A DNA stretch of 64,000 nt from [Eubacterium] yurii (GTDB lineage Bacteria > Bacillota > Clostridia > Peptostreptococcales > Filifactoraceae). Below, in pieces: positions 1-8,661 of this stretch (position 1 is the stretch's first letter; the number at the start of each line of letters is the position of its first letter). Made by a program: the position numbers and the translations under genes. Under the pieces are notes generated by a model, which was not told the origin of the DNA, did no database searches, and saw nothing but the letters and a program-made list of their open reading frames with translations. The stretch spans positions 186,001 to 250,000 of the forward strand of contig FUZS01000003.1 in assembly GCA_900167215.1 (NCBI GenBank). The letters are read 5' to 3'.

Positions 1-353
1 GTAATATAAAATTTTCTGTAAGTATTGATGAAGACAGTGAAATTAAAAACTCTAATCTTAAGATAATTTGTTTTAGAATCATTCAGGAATCCTTGAATAA
101 TATCATTAAACACTCTAAGGCAGAAAAAGCTTATATCTATGTAAAAATAACAACTGATTATATTGATATGATTGTTCAAGATAACGGCGTCGGATTTGAT
201 ACAACAAAAATTAATTCTGCTAATTCTTTTGGGCTATCCTCTTTAAAAGAAAGAGTAGCACTTGTTAACGGAAATGTGAATATAGATTCAAAGTTTTCAA
301 AAGGTACTGCAATAAATGTTAAAATACCTAATAAGGAGGATGTATATGCATAA
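1..353 (+). CDS. Sensor histidine kinase, C-terminal part (DegS/NarX-type), cut by window start
   Basis: The reading frame is open from base 3 to the stop at 351-353, so this is the 3' end of a gene that begins outside the window. What remains is the ATP-binding HATPase_c domain: an N-box (QESLNNIIKHSKA), a G1 box (DNGVGFD) and a G2-like box (FGLSSLKERV). The spacing and the LKERV motif are typical of HisKA_3 kinases that partner NarL/LuxR-type regulators. The stop overlaps the start of the response-regulator gene by 8 bases, so the two are translationally coupled and almost certainly a cognate pair. The sensor domain and phospho-accepting histidine are not visible, so the signal cannot be guessed. 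Confidence 0.9.
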   Translation, partial: NIKFSVSIDEDSEIKNSNLKIICFRIIQESLNNIIKHSKAEKAYIYVKITTDYIDMIVQDNGVGFDTTKINSANSFGLSSLKERVALVNGNVNIDSKFSKGTAINVKIPNKEDVYA

Positions 354-1005
354 TGATGCAATAAAAGTGATGATAGTAGATGATCACGAATTAATAAGGG
401 AAGGAATTTCTAAAATTCTTGATATGGAAAATGATATAGACATAGTATTTAAAGCAAAGTCTGGAATAGAAGCATTGGAGGTTCTTAAAGATGTTAAACC
501 TGATGTTATCTTGCTTGATATAAATATGAATGAATTAAACGGAATAGAAACGCTTAAGAAAATTAAGTCATCTGGTTCAAAAACTAAAATAATTATGCTA
601 ACCGTATATGATGATGTTGAATATATTTCCCAAAGTGTAAATTTAGGAGCTAATGGTTATGTTCTTAAAGACTCAGATTCAGATACTTTGATAAAGACAA
701 TCAAAATAGTAAATGAAGGTGGAAGCTATATACAACCTACTTTAGCAACTCAACTCATAAAACATATGACAAATGAAAAGAAAAATACTAATGATAAAAA
801 ATCACTTGAACTCTTAACTCGAAGAGAGTTAATAGTTATGAAGGAAATATCTTCAGGTCTTAATAACAAGTCTATCTCAAAAAAACTTAATATAAGTGAA
901 AAAACCGTTAAAAATCACGTTTCAAGTATACTCAAAAAATTAGAGCTTCAAGATAGAACTCAAGTAGCTATTTATGCTATTAAAAACAAAATAATTGACC
1001 TTTAA
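346..1005 (+). CDS. NarL/DegU-type response regulator
   Basis: A 219-residue DNA-binding response regulator. The N-terminal receiver domain has the acidic pair D12-D13 (VDDHE), phospho-acceptor D58 (LLDIN), T86 (MLTVYDD) and K108 (YVLKD). Residues from about 150 form a LuxR/GerE helix-turn-helix (LTRRELIVMKEI, ISEKTVKNHVSSILKKL). The start is placed at ATG 346 because AAGGAGGA sits at 333-340; an in-frame upstream start at 316 would lie inside the kinase gene and has no ribosome binding site. It is coupled to the upstream kinase. Family membership is certain; target genes are unknown. Confidence 0.93.
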   Translation: MHNDAIKVMIVDDHELIREGISKILDMENDIDIVFKAKSGIEALEVLKDVKPDVILLDINMNELNGIETLKKIKSSGSKTKIIMLTVYDDVEYISQSVNLGANGYVLKDSDSDTLIKTIKIVNEGGSYIQPTLATQLIKHMTNEKKNTNDKKSLELLTRRELIVMKEISSGLNNKSISKKLNISEKTVKNHVSSILKKLELQDRTQVAIYAIKNKIIDL

Positions 1006-1044
1006 AAAAGCTCAGTGTAGATTTTACTACACTAAGCTTTTTTT
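1004..1044. terminator. Bidirectional rho-independent terminator
   Basis: The inverted repeat AAAAAGCTCAGTGTAG / CTACACTAAGCTTTTTTT has a 6-base loop and lies between two convergent genes. A-rich and T-rich flanks give a U tract on both strands, so it can end both the response regulator and the yeiH-like transcript. Confidence 0.9.
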
Positions 1045-2083
1045 AAAATATACCTATTATTTTTTGTACCCCTACACTTACCAATATTATACCAATCCAA
1101 CAAGTTCCACCCAGCAATATTGAATTTTTTCCGCTTTTAATAAGTTTATCCAAGTTAGTATTAAGACCTATAGCCGTCATTGCCATAACAATGAAAAATT
1201 TACTTAAATGTTTCATTGATTTAAAAAAAGAATGAATTAAATCAACTATCTCTTTTGAAAAAATATTTTGTCCTATCAATATCTCTAAAACTGTAGTAAT
1301 AAGAGATGCCAAAATAAAATAAAGCACAAACATAGGAAGTATCTTTTTTATACTTAATTTACTCTTATCATTGTTTTTGTTTTTATTCATCATTATTGCC
1401 AAAACTGTTGTTATAGGTATTATAGCCAACGTCCTTGTAAGTTTGACTATAGTTGCACTGTCAAGCACTGCTCCATTTGTACCATGCACACTATCCCATA
1501 CTGAAGCAGCGGCAGTAACTGATGAAGTATCGTTTATTGCTGTACCTGCAAAAAGTGCAAAGCCTTCATTTGAAAATCCTAATATATCCCCTATGGTAGG
1601 AAATATAAGTGCTGCAATTAGATTAAATAAAAAAACAACAGATATAGATTGAGCAATTTCATCATCTTTTGCTTCTATTACAGGTGCAGTTGCAGCTATT
1701 GCTGATCCCCCACAGATGGAGGAACCCACACCAATTAAGATTGCAATTTTTTTATCCAAATCAACTACTCTTGACATTAGATATGACACTATCAGTGAAC
1801 AAGATATAGTAGATAAAATTACAGGGAGAGACACTGCCCCTACCTGTACTACAACTTTCAAATTCAATCCAAATCCAAGTAATATTACTGCATATTGTAA
1901 TATTTTTTTAGAAGTAAATGCTATTCCACTATCCAAGTCTGCCCTTTTTTTTAATATTAAAGCTAATAATATACCAAAAATCATACCAAAAACAGGTCCA
2001 CCTACAACCGGGATATAATTACCACAAAAATAAGCAACAATGCCTATTATTCCACAAAATAAAATACCTTTGACATTTTTCAT
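1043..2083 (-). CDS. YeiH/UPF0324 family membrane protein (putative sulfate or anion exporter)
   Basis: A 346-residue, very hydrophobic protein with about ten membrane segments. It matches the UPF0324 (Cons_hypoth698, YeiH) family: IPVVGGPVFGMIFGILLA near the N terminus, the Gly/Ser/Ala-rich GVGSSICGGSAIAATAPVI stretch, and FAGTAINDTSSVTAAASVW. Members have been proposed to export sulfate or related anions and are often controlled by LysR regulators, but none is adjacent here. AGGAG lies 12 bases before ATG 2083. It is monocistronic, convergent with the response regulator and divergent from metG. Family is secure; substrate is not. Confidence 0.85.
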   Translation of the reverse strand: MKNVKGILFCGIIGIVAYFCGNYIPVVGGPVFGMIFGILLALILKKRADLDSGIAFTSKKILQYAVILLGFGLNLKVVVQVGAVSLPVILSTISCSLIVSYLMSRVVDLDKKIAILIGVGSSICGGSAIAATAPVIEAKDDEIAQSISVVFLFNLIAALIFPTIGDILGFSNEGFALFAGTAINDTSSVTAAASVWDSVHGTNGAVLDSATIVKLTRTLAIIPITTVLAIMMNKNKNNDKSKLSIKKILPMFVLYFILASLITTVLEILIGQNIFSKEIVDLIHSFFKSMKHLSKFFIVMAMTAIGLNTNLDKLIKSGKNSILLGGTCWIGIILVSVGVQKIIGIF

Positions 2084-2192
2084 TTAATTTAAACTCCTAA
2101 TAACGATATGTAAATCAAAATTTCTTCCATGAAAAATAATATCATAATTTTTTATTTTAGTCTAACAAAACAAAAAACTTTTTCAAAAATCC

Positions 2193-2221
2193 TTGTAATA
2201 TTGCTTAAGTTTTTGTATTAT
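2193..2221 (+). promoter_or_regulatory. Putative sigma-A promoter of metG
   Basis: TTGTAA (2193-2198) and TATTAT (2216-2221) are separated by 17 bases and sit 35 bases before the metG start. There is no T-box or SAM riboswitch between this site and the gene: the leader is too short. Confidence 0.55.
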
Positions 2222-2256
2222 ATAAAGTATGATTTTTGAAAAATTGGAGGATTCAA

Positions 2257-4194
2257 ATGTGTCAAGATAAGAAAACTTTTTATATAACTACGCCAATATA
2301 CTATCCAAGCGGAAAACTTCATATAGGTCACACATATACTACTGTTGCAGTTGATGCTATATCAAGATATAAGAGATTTACAGGTTATGATGTTAGGTTC
2401 TTAACAGGAACTGATGAACATGGAGAAAAAATACAAAAAAAAGCCGAAGAACTTGGAAAAAAACCTAAAGAATATTTAGACAAAATGATAAATGACATAA
2501 AAGCTTTGTGGGCAAAAATGGAAATATCATATGATGATTTTATAAGAACTACTGACAAAAGACATACTGATGCTGTTCAAAAAATCTTCAAGACTCTTTA
2601 TGACAAGGGAGATATTTACTTAGATGAATATGAAGGTAAATACTGCGTTCCATGTGAGTCTTTTTGGACTGAATCACAGTTAGTTGACGGTAAGTGTCCT
2701 GATTGCCACAGAGAAGTTCAAACAAGAAAAGAATCTTCATATTTTTTCAGACTTTCAAAATACCAAGATAGATTAAAAAAATACTACGAAGATAATCCTG
2801 ATTTTTGCTTCCCTGAAAGCAGAAAAAAAGAAATGTTGACAAACTTTATAAATGCCGGATTGGAAGATTTGTCTGTTTCACGTTCTACTTTTGACTGGGG
2901 AATAAAAGTTCCATTTGATGGAAAACATGTAATTTACGTTTGGATTGATGCCCTTTCAAACTATATAACAGCTCTTGGTTATGACAGTGATGATGATAGC
3001 TTATTCAAAAAATATTGGCCGGCAGATTTTCACATTGTTGGTAAAGAAATAATGCGTTTTCATACTATAATCTGGCCTGCCCTACTAATGGCTCTTGATT
3101 TACCACTTCCAAAAAAAGTTTACGGACATGGATGGATACTATTTGGAGAAGATAAGATGAGTAAGTCAAAAGGAAATATAGTTTATCCGGAACCTATAAT
3201 AGATAGATATGGAATAGATGCTCTTAAATATTTCTTACTGAGAGAATTTACCTTCGGTCAAGATGGAAATTATACAAACTCTGCGTTTTTAAACCGAATT
3301 AACTCAGATTTGGCAAATGATTTGGGAAATTTGCTTTCAAGAACTATTTCAATGATAGAAAAATACAATAATGGAATAATACCTACAATAATTGAAAAAA
3401 CAGCCTTTCATGATGATTTGGTATCTACAGTTGAGCAAATGCCTGAGCTTGTAGACAACGCCATGAATCAAATGCAATTTAGCATAGCCCTTGAAGAGAT
3501 ATGGAAGGTTATAAGAAGAGCCAACAAGTATGTAGATGAAACAATGCCATGGAAATTAGCAAAGGATGAAAGTGCAAAAGAAGAATTGAACTGTGTACTT
3601 TATGATTTGGCTGAAACATTGAGAATAGTAACAATTATGATTAGTCCAATACTACATCACACAGCAAAACGCATATTTGCTCAGCTTAATACTCCTGATG
3701 AACTTAAAACATACGAAAGTGGAAAAAAATTCGGACTTACTCCTGCTGACATAAAGGTAGGAAAAAGTGAAATATTGTTTCCAAGATTGGATGTAGAAAA
3801 AGAGGTAGTAATAATGAATGATATGTTTGCTCCAAAAGAAGAAAAAACTGATGATTTTGTAGGAAAAGCTGAGATAACTATAGATGATTTTGACAAACTT
3901 GATTTAAGAGTTGGAAAAGTCATTGAAGCAAAAAAACATCCTGAAGCTGATAAACTTCTTGTATTTACAATAAAATCAGGAAATCATACCAGACAGATCG
4001 TATCAGGTATAGCAAAATTCTATAACCCTGATGAACTTGTAGGGAAAAATGTAGTATATGTAGCAAACCTAAAACCAAGAAAACTAAGAGGTCTTGTTTC
4101 TCATGGTATGATACTTTCAGCAGCTACAAGCGATGATGAAAATCTGATAGTCTTAAATGCTGACGGTATAGATGATACTGCAATAGTGTCGTAG
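2257..4194 (+). CDS. metG: Methionyl-tRNA synthetase
   Basis: A 645-residue class I aminoacyl-tRNA synthetase that charges tRNA-Met. It shows the HIGH motif (LHIGHTY, residues 22-25), a CxxC-type zinc knuckle (CVPCESF ... CPDCHRE, about 130-155), the KMSKS signature (DKMSKSKGN), and a C-terminal EMAP/Trbp111-type tRNA-binding domain (FDKLDLRVGKVIEAKKHPEA) used for dimerisation. ATG 2257 is chosen because TTGGAGG at 2244-2250 precedes it; an in-frame TTG at 2236 would lie upstream of that site. It is followed by a hairpin terminator, so it is probably transcribed alone. Confidence 0.97.
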   Translation: MCQDKKTFYITTPIYYPSGKLHIGHTYTTVAVDAISRYKRFTGYDVRFLTGTDEHGEKIQKKAEELGKKPKEYLDKMINDIKALWAKMEISYDDFIRTTDKRHTDAVQKIFKTLYDKGDIYLDEYEGKYCVPCESFWTESQLVDGKCPDCHREVQTRKESSYFFRLSKYQDRLKKYYEDNPDFCFPESRKKEMLTNFINAGLEDLSVSRSTFDWGIKVPFDGKHVIYVWIDALSNYITALGYDSDDDSLFKKYWPADFHIVGKEIMRFHTIIWPALLMALDLPLPKKVYGHGWILFGEDKMSKSKGNIVYPEPIIDRYGIDALKYFLLREFTFGQDGNYTNSAFLNRINSDLANDLGNLLSRTISMIEKYNNGIIPTIIEKTAFHDDLVSTVEQMPELVDNAMNQMQFSIALEEIWKVIRRANKYVDETMPWKLAKDESAKEELNCVLYDLAETLRIVTIMISPILHHTAKRIFAQLNTPDELKTYESGKKFGLTPADIKVGKSEILFPRLDVEKEVVIMNDMFAPKEEKTDDFVGKAEITIDDFDKLDLRVGKVIEAKKHPEADKLLVFTIKSGNHTRQIVSGIAKFYNPDELVGKNVVYVANLKPRKLRGLVSHGMILSAATSDDENLIVLNADGIDDTAIVS

Positions 4195-4254
4195 ATAACA
4201 AATAATTATTAATATAGTAAAAAAGATATACTAAAATACTATTTTTAATAAAAT

Positions 4255-4288
4255 AAGAGCAGTAGTATGTAATATTGCTCTTTTTTAT
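4255..4288 (+). terminator. Rho-independent terminator of metG
   Basis: An inverted repeat GAGCAGTA / TATTGCTC is followed by a run of six T. It lies 60 bases after the metG stop and directly before a family A repeat element. Confidence 0.8.
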
Positions 4289-4293
4289 TTTTA

Positions 4294-4416
4294 TACTAAT
4301 ATCTAATAAAACAATGGATAAGATACTTTCAGTGCATTTATAATAGCTTCATAAATTATATATTATTATTTTAAACTATTGATTAACATTATCCATAGAT
4401 TAAATAGATAGTAGTA
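4294..4416 (+). mobile_element. Family A miniature inverted-repeat element, copy 1
   Basis: A 123-bp non-coding element. Its ends are imperfect inverted repeats: left TACTAATATCTAATA ... ATGGATAA, right TTATCCATAGATTAAATAG ... ATAGTAGTA. The octamers ATGGATAA and TTATCCAT are perfectly complementary. TTA flanks it on both sides (4291-4293 and 4417-4419), which looks like a 3-bp target duplication. The same element occurs at 28275-28396 and, inverted, at 49673-49795. Confidence 0.75.
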
Positions 4417-4715
4417 TTATACTAACAATCTGTTAAAAAGTCATACAATTGTATTACTGTAAAATTGCTGATAATTTATAAACTGTAATGTCATTAGTCA
4501 TAAATATTTGGTATTAGAAGTGATTATAATTATATTAGATTTTATAGATTTATATTTAGTAAAAATACTATCTATACTTTAATGATGTTATGAGAATATT
4601 TAGGCAAAATAAATCATTTTATAAAACATTTCTAATATATCTAAAGTCTTTTTTTGATATTTATAGTTTTACTAAAAATTAAATAACTGAATTATATTAC
4701 TATAGAATTTTAATA

Positions 4716-4735
4716 TTTATTTATTTATTTATTTA
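4716..4735 (+). repeat. TTTA tetranucleotide repeat, five units
   Basis: Five tandem TTTA units followed by a partial one end 20 bases upstream of the probable -10 box of tatD. They therefore occupy the spacer or -35 region. A gain or loss of units would change promoter geometry by 4 bases. Confidence 0.7.
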
Positions 4736-4755
4736 TTAATAATTTAAAATTTCGG

Positions 4756-4761
4756 TATAAT
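4756..4761 (+). promoter_or_regulatory. Putative -10 box for tatD
   Basis: TATAAT lies 38 bases before the tatD start. There is no good -35 hexamer at 17 bases (TTATTA at best); that position falls just at the end of the TTTA repeat. Confidence 0.5.
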
Positions 4762-4798
4762 AATAGCATTATTATTTTAATAGAAATAGGTGAATTTT

Positions 4799-5590
4799 AT
4801 GATATTTGATACTCATGCTCATCTTGACAGTGAGCAATTTGAAGAAGATTTTGATGTTATAATACAAAATATTATTAACAAAAAAATTTCTCTTATAGTC
4901 AACCCAGGATGTGATATTCCTACATCAAAAAAATCTGTAGAATTATCTGAAAAATATGATTTTATCTATTCCGCTGTAGGATTTCATCCTCATGAAGCAA
5001 AATATATGGATCAAGATGCTATAAAAGAAATTGAAAACCTTGCTATTTTAAACAATAAGGTCGTAGCTATAGGTGAGATAGGTCTTGACTATTACTACGA
5101 TTTTTCACCAAGATATATACAAGAAGATGTTTTTGCAGAGCAGATGGAACTTGCAAACAAATTAAATCTACCGTTCATTATACATTCTCGAGATGCATCA
5201 AACGATACTTATGAAATGTTGAAAAAATATAAGAATAATGTGGACTGTGTGCTTCATTGCTATTCTCAAAGCAAAGAAATGGCTAAATTATACCTTGATT
5301 TAGGTTGTTATCTTTCCTTTGCAGGTCCGGTAACCTTTAAGAAATCTACTAACTTACAAGAAGTTGCAAAGTATACTCCATTAGATAGAATTTTTATTGA
5401 AACTGATTCGCCTTATCTGTCTCCTGAGCCAAAACGCGGAAAGAAAAATGAACCGTCAAACGTAATTTACACTGGAAAAAAAATAGCTGAATTAAAAGAA
5501 ATAAGCGAAGAACAGCTTTTCAAGTCAACATACAATAATGCAGTCAGATTTTTTAAACTGGATAAAAAATTTGAAATTAAAACATTTTAA
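4799..5590 (+). CDS. TatD family metal-dependent DNase/hydrolase
   Basis: A 263-residue TIM-barrel hydrolase. Metal ligands are visible: the N-terminal THAHLD, the glutamate in EIGLDYYYD, the histidines in HSRDA and CVLHCYS, and the aspartate in ETDSPYL. TatD/YcfH proteins are 3'-5' exonucleases or deoxyribonucleases, and metG-tatD adjacency is common in Firmicutes. ATG 4799 is preferred because AGGTGA at 4788-4793 precedes it; a GTG at 4790 overlaps that site. About 600 bases separate it from metG, so here it probably has its own promoter. Confidence 0.92.
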   Translation: MIFDTHAHLDSEQFEEDFDVIIQNIINKKISLIVNPGCDIPTSKKSVELSEKYDFIYSAVGFHPHEAKYMDQDAIKEIENLAILNNKVVAIGEIGLDYYYDFSPRYIQEDVFAEQMELANKLNLPFIIHSRDASNDTYEMLKKYKNNVDCVLHCYSQSKEMAKLYLDLGCYLSFAGPVTFKKSTNLQEVAKYTPLDRIFIETDSPYLSPEPKRGKKNEPSNVIYTGKKIAELKEISEEQLFKSTYNNAVRFFKLDKKFEIKTF

Positions 5591-5698
5591 AAATTTAAGT
5601 AATTTTAAATCTTATACTATATATTTATCTTACCTTTAGTAAGTCATTTAATTCTTATATATTAAAATACAGCATTAATTTTTATTAAGGAGATTTTA

Positions 5699-6586
5699 AT
5701 GATATTAAATATGTTTTATGGTTTTTGTATGGCTTTAGCTGACAGTGTGCCGGGAGTATCAGGTGGTACTATTGCTTTTATACTTGGCTTTTATGAGAAA
5801 CTTCTGGATAATGTACACAATATTTTTTCTAAGGACAAAGAAAAGAGAAAAACTGCTATTCCTTTTATAGCAAAATTGCTTCTTGGTTGGGCCATAGGTA
5901 TGGCTATATCGGTAACAGTTTTATCAAACCTTTTTGAGAATAAGATATATCTGTTAAGCAGTGTCTTTTTAGGACTTACATCTGCATCAATACCTTTTAT
6001 AGTTATTTCCGAAAAAGAAGATTTAAAAGGAAAATATGCTAATTTGTTATTCACTATAATCGGACTTATTTTAGTTGTAAGTATTTCAGTTTTAAGAGAC
6101 CACATCTCAGGGGGTTCTACTGTAGATTTTGCAAATCTACAGTTAGTTCAATACGCTTATGTATTTATTTCCGGTATGATAGCTATAACAGCTATGGTAT
6201 TGCCTGGAATTTCTGGAGCAACACTTCTTTTAATTTTGGGTGTTTACGCTCCAACAATTACCGGAATAAAAGAGTTATTGCATTTTAATCTTTCTGTACT
6301 ACCTGGAATAATTTGCCTTGGACTTGGAATATTAATAGGTCTTACCTTATCTATCGGTTTAATTAGAATGGCACTTAAAAAATATAAGAGCAAAACTTTG
6401 TATTTCATAATAGGACTTATGATAGGTTCTTTATATGCTATAGGTATGGGACCAACTACTCTCAAAACTCCTCTTCCTGCACTTGGATTTTCAACTTTCA
6501 GTATCTTAGGTTTTATTTTCGGTATAGCGATACTTTTAGGTTTAGAGATGACAAGAAAAAAATTAGAAGTTCAAGAACAAAAATAA
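5699..6586 (+). CDS. DUF368 membrane protein, probable polyprenyl-phosphate transporter (PopT-like)
   Basis: A 295-residue integral membrane protein with about eight hydrophobic segments. The N terminus carries the DUF368 hallmark ADSVPGVSGGTIAFILG, and a second similar half-motif, MVLPGISGATLLLILG, lies near the middle, giving the internal duplication typical of the family. DUF368 proteins have been shown to recycle undecaprenyl phosphate across the membrane, which supplies the lipid carrier for wall polymers. AAGGAG precedes ATG 5699. It follows tatD in the same direction after 108 bases and ends at a strong terminator. Confidence 0.85.
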   Translation: MILNMFYGFCMALADSVPGVSGGTIAFILGFYEKLLDNVHNIFSKDKEKRKTAIPFIAKLLLGWAIGMAISVTVLSNLFENKIYLLSSVFLGLTSASIPFIVISEKEDLKGKYANLLFTIIGLILVVSISVLRDHISGGSTVDFANLQLVQYAYVFISGMIAITAMVLPGISGATLLLILGVYAPTITGIKELLHFNLSVLPGIICLGLGILIGLTLSIGLIRMALKKYKSKTLYFIIGLMIGSLYAIGMGPTTLKTPLPALGFSTFSILGFIFGIAILLGLEMTRKKLEVQEQK

Positions 6587-6593
6587 TAAAATT

Positions 6594-6643
6594 AAAAGGG
6601 CTTAAGAAAGATCAAAATATGACTTTCCTTAAGTCCCTTTTTA
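6594..6643. terminator. Bidirectional terminator between popT-like gene and ytxH-like gene
   Basis: The arms AAAGGGCTTAAGAAAG and CTTTCCTTAAGTCCCTTT pair around a 12-base loop, with A and T runs outside. It separates two convergent genes. Confidence 0.85.
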
Positions 6644-6646
6644 TTT

Positions 6647-6895
6647 TTATTCTTCATCTAATATATCAGAAGCAAAATCTCCAATTTCTTCAATTTCATC
6701 ATCAAGAGCATCGAATAAATCATCTTTTCTTGACTTTGCTTTTTTCATTAAGTCTCTTCCTGTTGAGACAAGCTCATTTCTTAGATCATTACCGCTTTTT
6801 GGAGCAATCATAAGCCCTACAACAAGCCCTATAAGAGTACCTACTACAGAACCAAGTATTACAGCCAATAAATTAACATCGTTATTTCTTCTCAT
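6647..6895 (-). CDS. YtxH-like small membrane protein
   Basis: An 82-residue protein with one N-terminal membrane segment (LLAVILGSVVGTLIGLVVGL) followed by APKSGNDLRNEL, the signature of YtxH/GvpP-like proteins. It ends in a highly acidic tail (ALDDEIEEIGDF). The family is linked to envelope stress in Bacillus, but its function is unclear. The start at 6895 is chosen because TAGGAGG is 6 bases upstream; the longer in-frame version would contain the ribosome binding site. It is last in the minus-strand run from uvrC. Confidence 0.8.
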   Translation of the reverse strand: MRRNNDVNLLAVILGSVVGTLIGLVVGLMIAPKSGNDLRNELVSTGRDLMKKAKSRKDDLFDALDDEIEEIGDFASDILDEE

Positions 6896-6954
6896 GGAAT
6901 TACCTCCTAAATTCATTTAAGGGTATTATACCCTTGTACAAAAAAACAAAAACA

Positions 6955-7650
6955 CTATATTTCAAAGTTCAATATTTGATTTTTCTCTTTTATGTCAAAT
7001 ATTTCAGTATCTTTGAACAGATTTTGATATTTTTCTTTAAACTTCGTTGTAATATTATAGTCTTCCCAAAAATGGATTGGTAAAAAATATTTTGGTTTTA
7101 AATCTAATATCTGTCTTCCTCCCAAATCAAACTGACCTTGCTGCCTTGGATCTACTAAAAAATAAGCAATATCAATTTTAATATTCCTCAACTTATCAAT
7201 TTCATTTACAAATCTTTTATGCATATCATCTCTTACTTCATCACTGTCTTCCATTTCCCAATACCAATCATTAAGGTCTCCTGCAAAAAATATATTTTTA
7301 CCAAATATATCAATCATAAAAGCCACACCGGCATCTGTAGAAATATAGGTCTTTATTTTCATTTCATCAACTGTTACATTAGCATCCGGATCAATAGTTA
7401 CAATTTTCCCACTTGATAAAAATTTTTCATCAAACATCACATCTGACGAAATAATATATTTTTTTACCCTATCCATGTAATCAAATATCTTATTACTAAA
7501 ATGGTCTCCATGAGCGTGAGAAACAAAAAAATAAATGTCTTTACCTTCAGGTAAGTGTAACTCACCTTCAAAATAATCAAATACAATAAAGTAATTTTGT
7601 ATTTCCAAAGTATAACAACTGTGGTGAATATATTGAGTACTAACTTTCAA
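6955..7650 (-). CDS. Metallo-beta-lactamase-fold hydrolase
   Basis: A 231-residue protein with the metal-binding motif SHAHGDH and a later FFAGDLNDWYW aspartate and LPIHFWED histidine, as in beta-lactamase superfamily group-3 hydrolases. The substrate cannot be told from sequence. The start is taken as TTG 7650: GGAGG lies 9 bases upstream, inside the end of hprK, and the stop of hprK is 4 bases away. A longer frame starting at TTG 7680 would overlap hprK and lacks its own site. Probably co-transcribed with hprK. Confidence 0.8.
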   Translation of the reverse strand: MKVSTQYIHHSCYTLEIQNYFIVFDYFEGELHLPEGKDIYFFVSHAHGDHFSNKIFDYMDRVKKYIISSDVMFDEKFLSSGKIVTIDPDANVTVDEMKIKTYISTDAGVAFMIDIFGKNIFFAGDLNDWYWEMEDSDEVRDDMHKRFVNEIDKLRNIKIDIAYFLVDPRQQGQFDLGGRQILDLKPKYFLPIHFWEDYNITTKFKEKYQNLFKDTEIFDIKEKNQILNFEI

Positions 7651-7654
7651 ACTT

Positions 7655-8602
7655 CTAATCCTCCTTCCTATTTTTTTCAAGAGATTTCAATAACCTTTTA
7701 TTAAATTCTTCAGCAGCATTGTATCCGGAAGATTTGAGCCTCTTATTTCTTGCCGCAAGTTCCAAAATGGTGCTGACATTCCTTCCAGGTCTAACAGGTA
7801 TGACCAGCTCTTCAACTTTTGTATCTAATATTGTTGTAAAATTTTCGTCTAATCCTAATCTGTCATAGTACTTACTTTCATCCCATGTTTCAAGATTTAC
7901 AACCATATCAATTTTTTTACTGTTTTTTACTGCACCTATACCATATAACGATCTTATATCTACTATTCCCAATCCCCTTATTTCCATGAAATGCTCAACT
8001 ACTTCTGTTGACTTACCAATAAGTGTATCTTCATCCAATTTTATAACCCTCACTGCATCATCAGCTACAAGTCTATGATTTTTTTTAATCAGCTCAAGTG
8101 CCGTCTCACTTTTTCCTATCCCACTTTCACCTGTTATAAGTATGCCTATACCATCTATATCCACAAGTACACCATGCATCAAAAGCTCAGGAGCAAGATT
8201 TTCATTTAGATAATATGAGATTTTAGATACGGTTTTTGTGGAAGTTTCCTTGCTACTTACAATAATTTTTGAATATTTTTTTGCAGATTCCAATATCTCA
8301 GGAAGAACACTCTGTTTAGTTGATATAACAAGTAATGGGATATCAAACTGCATAAGTTTATCAATAGACTCTACTCTTTGTTCATTAGTAAGTGATTTAA
8401 AATACAAATATTCTGTTTGTCCTATTATCTGAACTCTCTCAAACTGAAAATTCTTTAAAAAGCCTGCCAACTGTAATCCGGGCCTATTTATGTCTGGAGT
8501 ATCTATATATGTTTCCACACCTTCAGGTCTGTAAATAATGTCTAACTTTAAAGCCTTAATCAAGTCAGATGTCATGACTTTCTTGTTATCTAACTTCTCC
8601 AT
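7655..8602 (-). CDS. hprK: HPr kinase/phosphorylase
   Basis: A 315-residue bifunctional enzyme that phosphorylates and dephosphorylates Ser46 of HPr, setting carbon catabolite repression. The Walker A loop (GESGIGKSETALEL), the catalytic VADDAV aspartates and the family signature EIRGLGIVDIRSLYGIGAV are present, and length is normal for the family. AGGAG precedes ATG 8602. The uvrC-hprK order is common in Firmicutes. It implies CcpA/HPr-Ser-P control in this organism, although no PTS gene is in the window. Confidence 0.96.
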   Translation of the reverse strand: MEKLDNKKVMTSDLIKALKLDIIYRPEGVETYIDTPDINRPGLQLAGFLKNFQFERVQIIGQTEYLYFKSLTNEQRVESIDKLMQFDIPLLVISTKQSVLPEILESAKKYSKIIVSSKETSTKTVSKISYYLNENLAPELLMHGVLVDIDGIGILITGESGIGKSETALELIKKNHRLVADDAVRVIKLDEDTLIGKSTEVVEHFMEIRGLGIVDIRSLYGIGAVKNSKKIDMVVNLETWDESKYYDRLGLDENFTTILDTKVEELVIPVRPGRNVSTILELAARNKRLKSSGYNAAEEFNKRLLKSLEKNRKED

Positions 8603-8661
8603 ATATTCTCCTAAACTTGTATTTTCATATCATTATTATTCTTTGCTTTTAAATACTAAAT

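Larger units (their letters stand above)
4417..4798 (+). other. Gene-free AT-rich interval upstream of tatD
   Basis: No open reading frame with a ribosome binding site was found. The stretch is extremely AT-rich. It contains a TTTA tetranucleotide run at 4716-4735 and a -10 box at 4756-4761, both described separately. Nothing else was recognised. Confidence 0.6.
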
